From: Clostridiales bacterium
GTDB taxonomy: Bacteria > Bacillota > Clostridia > Saccharofermentanales > Saccharofermentanaceae
Length of the DNA stretch: 10,174 nt
Assembly (NCBI GenBank): GCA_017612755.1
Contig: JAGAFH010000029.1
Coordinates: 1 to 10,174, forward strand
Reading direction: 5' to 3'
Shown here: in pieces, positions 4,761 to 10,174 of the stretch
Numbering within the stretch: the stretch's first letter is position 1
Layout: every line of letters starts with the position of its first letter
The notes under the pieces: model-generated
What the model saw: the letters and a program-made list of their open reading frames with translations, nothing else
Told to the model about the DNA's origin: nothing
Databases searched by the model: none
Translations under genes and position numbers: made by a program

Positions 4761-6377
4761 TCAGCCCCAGAGGGCGGTGAGCATGGGAATGATCTGCTTC
4801 TTCCTGGACATTACCTTGGGAAGGAAGAGCTGATTGTCTTTAGGTTCGCTGTTGAAGGCGTATCTGATAGTGTCGTCGTTTCCTATATAGAGAAGTTCAG
4901 TACCTTCGATGAGAACGTCAGTGAGCATGAGGATTATCATGTCGTAGCCGTTCAGTTTCTTCATTGTCTGCATAGTCTGGAGGAATTCCGCCTTCCTCTC
5001 CAGCATCTTCTTTGAATCAACGCATATGATCTGGGATACGCCCAGGGTCTGGCCTGCAATATGGAATTCCTTAAAGTCGGCGCCAATGAGCTGCTCGCAG
5101 GTCTTGCTGTCGGATGCTGAAGTATCGAAAAGCTCGTGGCCGATATCTTCTATGGATACGCCGGCGATCCGTGAGAGCCTTTCAGCCATGGCTATATCTT
5201 TCTTGGTGCAGGTAGGTGACTTGAACATGACCGTGTCGGACAGGATGGCGGAGACCATAAGTCCTGCCATCTGAGGAGTGGGCGTAACGCCGTTTTCCTG
5301 GTACATCTCGGCCACGATGGTGGTGGTGCTTCCCACAGGCTCATTCCTGACGCTTATGGGGAGCATGGTCTGGATATCTGCAAGCCTGTGGTGGTCGATT
5401 ATCTCTAAGATCTCAGCCTGGTCGAGGCCGGGAACAGCCTGGGCAGACTCGTTGTGGTCCACAAGGACCAGCTGCTTCTTTCTCGGACGCAGCAGGTGGT
5501 ATCTGGAGAGGGTTCCCACTACCTTGTCGTTTTCGTCCAGTACAGGGTAGCTCCTGAACCTGCTCTTAAGGACCTTTTCCCTTACATCGTCGATATAGTC
5601 CTTTAAGTGGAAGCAGACGATATCTCCTGTCTTACATGCCCGGGAGATGGGCGCTGACTGGTAGATCAGCTTGGACACCTTAAGGGCATCGAAGGGACTG
5701 TAGATAACGCAGATGTCAGTGTCCTTCCAAAGATCAGTTTCTCCCGTGACATTTGTGCCGCAGAGGATGATGGCGGATACCTTGTTTTCGATAGCCTTTA
5801 TGATCACATCAGGCTGGTCACCGCAGAGGACGATATTATCACTGCCCTCGAAAAGACCGGCGCCTCCGCTTTGGGGAAGGGCAACCACGATCCTGCCGGA
5901 GATGGCATCGGCCGTGGCCTTGCTGTCGTTTAAGATCCGTCCTTCTATTACTCCAAGAAGGTTGAATATAGGTAAATCGGATACTTGGGGATCCGAGATG
6001 GTGTTCATGTTATATGTGGCGATGTCGCCGGCAGAGAGGGTGCCGAAAAGAGTGCCGTCGGAATTGACCACGGGAATGGATGTGGTCTTCTGCTCGTCCA
6101 TGATCTTCCAGGCCCTGTCTAATGTGACGGTGGGTTCCAAAGCGGGAGGTGTATCGAAATCGATATCGCTGACCTGGGTCCTTACATCCTTGATCCTGAC
6201 AGGGGACTGAAGATCAAACCTGCTGAGCATCCTCTTTGTCTCATCGGTCACATGATCTATCCTTGCCGCTTCGTATTCCCGGTCTCCCGTGGCATTTCTC
6301 AAAGCTGCATAAGCCATCGCCGATACGACGGCATCCGTGTCAGGGTTCTTATGTCCGATAACGTAGATCTTTCCCAT
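4761..6377 (-). CDS. ppaC: Manganese-dependent inorganic pyrophosphatase with CBS-DRTGG-CBS insert
   Basis: This class C (family II) enzyme hydrolyses PPi to two phosphates in the cytosol and pulls biosynthetic reactions forward. The 538-residue protein opens with the DHH-family metal motif GHKNPDTDA (8-16). It then has a regulatory insert of about 240 residues: CBS (about 68-127), DRTGG (about 130-245) and a second CBS (about 247-298). The catalytic core resumes with VDHNE (306-310), DHHR (328-331) and SDT (380-382), followed by the DHHA2 domain with SRKKQ (524-528). In characterised relatives, AMP and ADP inhibit through the CBS pair and diadenosine polyphosphates activate. Such control is inferred here. 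A purine-rich ribosome site (AGAGAGG, 6384-6390) precedes the ATG. It is monocistronic and divergent from the next operon. Confidence 0.96.
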   Translation of the reverse strand: MGKIYVIGHKNPDTDAVVSAMAYAALRNATGDREYEAARIDHVTDETKRMLSRFDLQSPVRIKDVRTQVSDIDFDTPPALEPTVTLDRAWKIMDEQKTTSIPVVNSDGTLFGTLSAGDIATYNMNTISDPQVSDLPIFNLLGVIEGRILNDSKATADAISGRIVVALPQSGGAGLFEGSDNIVLCGDQPDVIIKAIENKVSAIILCGTNVTGETDLWKDTDICVIYSPFDALKVSKLIYQSAPISRACKTGDIVCFHLKDYIDDVREKVLKSRFRSYPVLDENDKVVGTLSRYHLLRPRKKQLVLVDHNESAQAVPGLDQAEILEIIDHHRLADIQTMLPISVRNEPVGSTTTIVAEMYQENGVTPTPQMAGLMVSAILSDTVMFKSPTCTKKDIAMAERLSRIAGVSIEDIGHELFDTSASDSKTCEQLIGADFKEFHIAGQTLGVSQIICVDSKKMLERKAEFLQTMQTMKKLNGYDMIILMLTDVLIEGTELLYIGNDDTIRYAFNSEPKDNQLFLPKVMSRKKQIIPMLTALWG

Positions 6378-6408
6378 CTTTTTCCTCTCTGATACTTATT
6401 TCACAATG

Positions 6409-6437
6409 ATTCTACTTTCTGAACAAACAAAGCTCAA
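6409..6437 (-). promoter_or_regulatory. Promoter of ppaC
   Basis: On the minus strand, TTGAGC (6432-6437) is followed by a 17-nt spacer and TAGAAT (6409-6414). Four of six and five of six bases match the sigma-A consensus. Transcription would start near 6402, leaving a leader of about 25 nt. Confidence 0.75.
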
Positions 6438-6467
6438 TTGACACTTTTAACAGTATTGCAATAAAAT
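6438..6467 (+). promoter_or_regulatory. Promoter of the oxidoreductase-mrp operon
   Basis: TTGACA (6438-6443) is a perfect -35, followed by an 18-nt spacer and TAAAAT (6462-6467, one mismatch). It is directly adjacent to, and back-to-back with, the ppaC -35 box; the two -35s form the palindrome TCAATTGA at their junction. Transcription should start near 6474. Confidence 0.8.
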
Positions 6468-6504
6468 TAACGGGTAGCGTTTATTTAAAAAGAAGGTGAA
6501 GAGT

Positions 6505-7458
6505 ATGTTTAATGTAGGTATCATCGGAACCGGTTCTATAGCCACCAAGATGGCTGAGGCAATAAAGGAACTCCGGGGCGCCTGTGTCTATGCTGTCGCA
6601 TCCAGAGATCTGGACCGGGCAAAGGCCTTCGTCAAAAAGAACTGCCCCAAGGCAAAGCCGGTAGGTTCCTATGAGGAATTCGCCTACATGGATGAGCTGG
6701 ATCTCATCTACGTGGCAACCCCCAATACATACCACTACGAAAATGCCCTTACCTGCATCAAGGCTGGTAAGAACGTACTCATCGAAAAACCCTTCACCAT
6801 GAGCCGGGCTGAGGCGGACAGCATCTTCACTGAAGCAAAGAACAGAGGCGTGTTCGTCTGTGAGGCCATGTGGACAGCCTTTATGCCCCTTCATAAGACC
6901 ATGCTCAAATGGGTAAGGGAAGGAAAGATCGGCTCTGTAAGATATATCTCTTCCAACCTGGGATATAACATCGAAAATGTTAAGAGGCTTACGGATCCTG
7001 CCCTCGGAGGCGGCGCCTACCTTGATCTGGGAGTTTATACTACCCATCTGGCAGTCAGCATCCTGGGAGAGAATATTGAGCCCAAGTCCGTATATGCAAG
7101 AAAGCTCTCCAACGGAATAGACAGGGATGTAACTTACATCCTGGGTCCCCAGGGAGACGGAGCTATCTCATCCAGCTATGTTACAATGAGTTCCCTTACG
7201 GACAGGGACGGAGCCATTGTAGGCGAGAAGGGCTACATCAAGCTCTTTAATATCAATAATTACGAGAGGATAGAACTTCATGACGATACGGGTGCCCTTG
7301 TGGAGGCATATGATCAGGAGGGCCTGAGCGGCTATTCCCTTGAGGTGAAAGGCTGTAAGGATGCTATCGAGAACGGTCTCATCCAGTGCCCCGAGATGCC
7401 CTGGAACAGAACGGCAGCCATCTGCTCGATCAACGACCGCATCCGTTCCATGATGTAA
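6505..7458 (+). CDS. Gfo/Idh/MocA-family NAD(P)-dependent oxidoreductase
   Basis: The 317-residue enzyme probably oxidises or reduces a sugar, inositol or dihydrodiol-type substrate using NAD(P). It opens directly with the Rossmann strand and dinucleotide loop, GIIGTGSIA (5-13). It carries the family EKP motif (94-96), whose lysine is catalytic, and a GGGAYLDLGVY segment (168-178) followed by H181, matching the usual D-x-G-x-Y/H active-site pattern. A GTG nine bases upstream (6496) is in frame, but it is part of the Shine-Dalgarno AAGGTG (6493-6498), so ATG 6505 is the better start. It is first in a five-gene operon, with the next gene after 4 nt. The substrate cannot be told from sequence. 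Confidence 0.92.
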   Translation: MFNVGIIGTGSIATKMAEAIKELRGACVYAVASRDLDRAKAFVKKNCPKAKPVGSYEEFAYMDELDLIYVATPNTYHYENALTCIKAGKNVLIEKPFTMSRAEADSIFTEAKNRGVFVCEAMWTAFMPLHKTMLKWVREGKIGSVRYISSNLGYNIENVKRLTDPALGGGAYLDLGVYTTHLAVSILGENIEPKSVYARKLSNGIDRDVTYILGPQGDGAISSSYVTMSSLTDRDGAIVGEKGYIKLFNINNYERIELHDDTGALVEAYDQEGLSGYSLEVKGCKDAIENGLIQCPEMPWNRTAAICSINDRIRSMM

Positions 7459-7462
7459 ATAT

Positions 7463-8089
7463 ATGGCCCATTATTTCGACAACGATCCTTCGGTAAGATC
7501 AGACCGCAGGAACATAGGTTACAGGCAGTATGGCAGGGATTTCCGCTTTGTTACGGATTCCGATGTATTCAGCAGATCCGAAGTGGACAAGGGTACGGAT
7601 GTACTCCTTTCTTCTGCCATAAAAGACATTAAGGACAGAGGCGCCAGAAAAGGCGAAAAGCTTCTGGACCTGGGATGCGGCTACGGGGTAGTCGGCACTG
7701 TCATGGCCTCTGTTTTCGTGAACTTTGAGATCACCCAGGTGGATGTAAACAGAAGGGCCGTTGCCTTAAGTAAAGAGAACGCTTCCCTTAACGGGGTGAA
7801 GATAGAAAAGTGCGTTGAAAGTGACGTGCTGTCCGCCCTGGGAGAAGGTGAGATGTTTGATGTTGTTATCACCAACCCTCCCGTAAGGGCAGGGAAGAAG
7901 ACAGTCTTTGCATTTTATGATCAGGCCTTTGAGCATATGAACCCCGGATCTACCATCTATGTGGTGCTTCAGAGAAAGCAGGGAGCTCCTTCCTCCTTTA
8001 AGAAACTGGAGGAACTGTTCGGCAACTGCGAGACACTGGAGATATCCGGAGGCTATCACGTTATGAAGTCTGTTAAGGAGGGTGCATGA
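7463..8089 (+). CDS. RsmC-like class I SAM-dependent rRNA methyltransferase
   Basis: This 208-residue protein matches the C-terminal catalytic half of RsmC/RlmG-type guanine-N2 methyltransferases, like B. subtilis YbxB. The start MAHYFDNDPS with R-x-FRFVTDSDVFSR (up to residue 38) is the family entry motif. The SAM-binding motif I DLGCGYG is at 69-75 and the acidic VDVN at 93-96. The amino-methylating motif NPPVRAGK is at 138-145 and RKQGA at 171-175. The likely target is a guanine N2 in ribosomal RNA; the exact position is unproven. No Shine-Dalgarno is visible before the ATG, which is 4 nt after the previous stop, suggesting translation by re-initiation. It overlaps the next gene by 4 nt (ATGA). 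Confidence 0.9.
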   Translation: MAHYFDNDPSVRSDRRNIGYRQYGRDFRFVTDSDVFSRSEVDKGTDVLLSSAIKDIKDRGARKGEKLLDLGCGYGVVGTVMASVFVNFEITQVDVNRRAVALSKENASLNGVKIEKCVESDVLSALGEGEMFDVVITNPPVRAGKKTVFAFYDQAFEHMNPGSTIYVVLQRKQGAPSSFKKLEELFGNCETLEISGGYHVMKSVKEGA

Positions 8090-9057
8090 GCCTGCCTTTC
8101 CCGTTTATAGATTCCATGATCATGTTCTTCATCTACGGCTTTGTAGGCTGGGTAGTCGAAGTTATCTATTACGGTATCACCGAAGGAAAGTTTATAAACA
8201 GAGGTTTCCTTAACGGCCCCCACTGTCCTGTTTACGGACTGGGATTCTACGGAGTCGTATGGTTCTTTGCTCCCATGATGGATAACTTTCCTCTTCTGTT
8301 CTTCGGATCTTCCATGATCGCCACCACGGTTGAGCTCCTGGCAGGAGTGATCCTCTACTGGATCTTCCATCTGAGGTGGTGGGATTATTCTGATTACAAG
8401 TACAACTTTAAGGGCTTTATCTGCCTCCGCTTTGCTATCTACTGGGGTATTGCCTGCTCCCTGGGAATGTACCTTCTCTATCCTACCGTAAATGAGATCA
8501 TATCCCATACGGTCGTTCCCGTAAGGATCATTGTTGTGATGGTCCTTTCCCTTCTTCTCCTGGTGGATCTTATCGTATCGGTCGCATCCATCTTTGAATT
8601 CAACAAGAAGGTAAGGTTCATATCCAGCATTTCAGGCGGCATCAGGAAGGCATCAGACAAGATCGGATCCCAGATATACGGAACGGTCGATACCATCGTT
8701 ACCAAGACTACTCCTGCTGTGGAGACTACCACCGCCAACTATAACGAGTTCAGGGATCTTTATACCAGGCACAGGACAGAAGAAAAGGAACTGGCAAGAA
8801 AGAACAGGGCAGAGGAGAGGGAACTTCTGGGATCTTATGTTTCTTCCGGCAAGGAGACTATCGTTAAGACCCGTGACGCGGCAGGGGAGAAGATCCTGGC
8901 CACCTTCGGAAAGATCAAGGCACCTGAGCTCCGCCTTATCAGTATAATCAGGACGAATAAAGACGATGATTTTGACGAGACTATCAGATATCTGAAAGAT
9001 CATTATGATGATACCTATGACGCCGCATCCGATATAGAGAAAGAGGAAAAGAAATGA
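8086..9057 (+). CDS. CmpB-like (putative ABC-transporter type IV) membrane protein with long cytosolic tail
   Basis: This 323-residue protein has about five membrane segments (roughly 8-29, 50-63, 70-95, 112-133, 145-170). It carries the conserved signatures of the family annotated as putative ABC-transporter type IV: GWVVEVIYY (21-29), NRGFLNGPHCPVYGLG (38-53) and WWDYSDYKYNFKGFICL (98-114). Residues 175-323 are hydrophilic and form a cytosolic tail with a charged, probably helical stretch at 222-250 (HRTEEKELARKNRAEERE core) and an acidic-basic C-terminus. No ATPase partner is encoded nearby, so transport is not demonstrated. The AAGGAGGG ribosome site (8075-8082) lies unusually close, 3 nt before the ATG. 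It overlaps its neighbours on both sides by 4 nt. The function is unknown. Confidence 0.85.
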   Translation: MSLPFPFIDSMIMFFIYGFVGWVVEVIYYGITEGKFINRGFLNGPHCPVYGLGFYGVVWFFAPMMDNFPLLFFGSSMIATTVELLAGVILYWIFHLRWWDYSDYKYNFKGFICLRFAIYWGIACSLGMYLLYPTVNEIISHTVVPVRIIVVMVLSLLLLVDLIVSVASIFEFNKKVRFISSISGGIRKASDKIGSQIYGTVDTIVTKTTPAVETTTANYNEFRDLYTRHRTEEKELARKNRAEERELLGSYVSSGKETIVKTRDAAGEKILATFGKIKAPELRLISIIRTNKDDDFDETIRYLKDHYDDTYDAASDIEKEEKK

Positions 9058-9569
9058 AGATAATGGCTGCATCAGACATCCACGGCTCCATAGGAGCCGC
9101 AAAGATGGTGACGGATAAGTTTAATGAGCTGGGCTGCGACAAGCTCCTCTTGCTGGGAGATATCCTTTATCACGGTCCCAGGAACGATCTTCCTTCAGAC
9201 TATGAGCCCAAGGAAGTCATAGCTCTCTTAAACGGGTACAGGGATAAGATCCTGGCAGTCAGGGGCAACTGTGACACGGAAGTGGACCAGATGGTCCTGG
9301 AGTTCCCCATAATGGCAGAGTATGTCTATCTGGTGGAGGAAGGTCAGGTGATCTTTGCCACCCACGGCCATCACTATACTCCGGAAAAACTCCCTCCCTT
9401 CCTGGGAACCGGGGATATCTTCCTTTACGGCCACACCCATGTAGCGCTGGATAAGGAGGAGCAGGGAATAAGGTTTATGAATCCGGGATCGCCTTCGATC
9501 CCCAAGGACGGAACAAAGCCGTCATATATAATCATCGAAAACGGAAAAGCGGAACTTTTTAAGTTTTAA
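9054..9569 (+). CDS. yfcE: YfcE/MJ0936-type metallophosphodiesterase
   Basis: This 171-residue single-domain calcineurin-like phosphoesterase hydrolyses phosphodiesters with two metal ions. All metal-ligand motifs are present: D8-x-H10 in SDIHG, GD36 with the following LYHGPRND, GN72CD, H104 in THGHHY, and GH127TH129. The closing NPGSPSIPK (143-151) is characteristic of the YfcE subgroup. The size is slightly below the 180-odd residues of E. coli YfcE. It has no signal peptide and is therefore cytosolic. GAGGA (9043-9047) lies 6 nt before the ATG, and the ATGA overlap couples it to the membrane protein gene. The physiological substrate is not known even for characterised relatives. Confidence 0.94.
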   Translation: MKIMAASDIHGSIGAAKMVTDKFNELGCDKLLLLGDILYHGPRNDLPSDYEPKEVIALLNGYRDKILAVRGNCDTEVDQMVLEFPIMAEYVYLVEEGQVIFATHGHHYTPEKLPPFLGTGDIFLYGHTHVALDKEEQGIRFMNPGSPSIPKDGTKPSYIIIENGKAELFKF

Positions 9570-9587
9570 GGATAACAGGAGGAAAAA

Positions 9588-10174
9588 ATGAGTTCAGCAT
9601 GCGAATCATGTCCGTCAAAGAGCGGATGCAAATCACAGGATTCCTGCCCTTCACTTGAGAAGGAAAAGAGGGGAGAGGGAAACAAGGATATTAAGAAAGT
9701 AATCGGTATCTGCAGCGGTAAGGGAGGAGTCGGAAAATCCTTCGTCTCATCAATGCTGGCAGTAGCCCTTTCCCAAAAAGGATATAAAGTAGGCCTTATG
9801 GACGCTGATGTAACGGGACCTTCGATCCCCAAGTCCTTCGGTCTTCACGAGATGCTTGTGGCAACAGATGAGAACAGGATCCTTCCCGCTGTTACAAAAG
9901 GCGGTATCAAGGCTGTGAGTCTCAACCTTCTTCTGGATAACGAGGAGGCTCCCGTTGTCTGGAGAGGACCTGTTATATCAGGACTTGTTAAGCAGTTCTG
10001 GACAGACGTGGACTGGGGAATGCTGGATGTCCTTCTTATCGATATGCCTCCGGGCACGGGTGATGTTCCCCTGACAGTCTTCCAGTCTATTCCCGTAGAT
10101 GGTCTCGTACTGGTTTCGACACCCCAGGATCTGGTATCCATGATAGTCAGCAAGGCAAGAAATATGGCCAATAT
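9588..10174 (+). CDS. mrp: Mrp/NBP35-family Fe-S cluster carrier ATPase (3' end outside window)
   Basis: About 195 residues of an open frame continue past the window edge. The N-terminus has a cysteine cluster C5-x2-C8-x5-C14-x5-C20, like the ferredoxin-type extension of NBP35 proteins, which can hold an Fe-S cluster. The deviant Walker A SGKGGVGKS covers 43-51. MDADVTGPSIPK (71-82) is the switch I region and LLIDMPPGTGD the Walker B/switch II region. The C-terminal CxxC that bridges the dimer would lie beyond the window. The role is to bind and transfer Fe-S clusters to apoproteins in the cytosol. AGGAGG (9577-9582) lies 5 nt before the ATG, and the gap from yfcE is 18 nt. Confidence 0.95.
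   Translation, partial: MSSACESCPSKSGCKSQDSCPSLEKEKRGEGNKDIKKVIGICSGKGGVGKSFVSSMLAVALSQKGYKVGLMDADVTGPSIPKSFGLHEMLVATDENRILPAVTKGGIKAVSLNLLLDNEEAPVVWRGPVISGLVKQFWTDVDWGMLDVLLIDMPPGTGDVPLTVFQSIPVDGLVLVSTPQDLVSMIVSKARNMAN

Noticed and set aside
4609..5015. Two plus-strand open frames (4609-4833 and 4713-5015)
   Set aside because: They start in the CIRCE element and repeat cluster and run antisense into ppaC. They lack ribosome sites and recognisable protein features.
6496..6504. GTG at 6496 as start of the oxidoreductase
   Set aside because: The GTG is part of the AAGGTG ribosome site. The ATG at 6505 has proper spacing and begins right at the Rossmann strand.

Overview
The window looks like chromosomal DNA from an anaerobic Firmicute of the class Clostridia, probably a gut or rumen lineage near Lachnospiraceae or Saccharofermentans. 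This rests on strong AGGAGG-type ribosome sites, sigma-A-like promoters, a CIRCE element, frequent AGA/AGG arginine codons, a CBS/DRTGG-containing class II pyrophosphatase and a PfoR-type EIIC membrane protein. The genus is inference.

Layout. (1) 22-249: the end of an rRNA operon, with 5S rRNA, tRNA-Asn(GUU) and a strong terminator. (2) 262-704: a single small cupin gene with its own promoter and terminator-like hairpin. (3) 634-1035: a 400-bp gene-free stretch. It holds three 34-nt palindromes with identical 9-16-9 geometry, perfect 14-bp terminal inverted repeats bounding a 219-bp block, a diverged tandem copy, and an operator-like palindrome plus promoter for the next gene. This is the most unusual part of the window. 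(4) 1036-3992: a probable operon of a PfoR/PTS_EIIC_2 membrane protein, trpS and a Sir2 deacylase, closed by a bidirectional terminator. (5) 4046-4615, minus strand: a small heat-shock protein with a consensus promoter whose -35 box is built into a CIRCE element, so it is very probably HrcA-repressed. (6) 4657-6437, minus strand: a manganese-dependent inorganic pyrophosphatase with CBS-DRTGG-CBS insert. Its 3' end carries a hairpin terminator and a GTCCCC repeat cluster that begins at the stop codon. (7) 6438-10174, plus strand: a tightly packed operon of a Gfo/Idh/MocA oxidoreductase, an RsmC-like rRNA methyltransferase, a CmpB-like membrane protein, a YfcE-type phosphodiesterase and an Mrp/NBP35 Fe-S carrier ATPase (cut by the window end). 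Genes in this operon overlap by 4 nt or are spaced by 4-18 nt.

The genes are mostly housekeeping: translation (5S, tRNA, trpS, rRNA methylation), pyrophosphate removal, NAD-dependent deacylation, protein quality control and Fe-S assembly. The pyrophosphatase gene and the five-gene operon are fired from back-to-back promoters whose -35 boxes touch. I see no defence system, CRISPR array or intact transposase. The novelty lies in the intergenic architecture.
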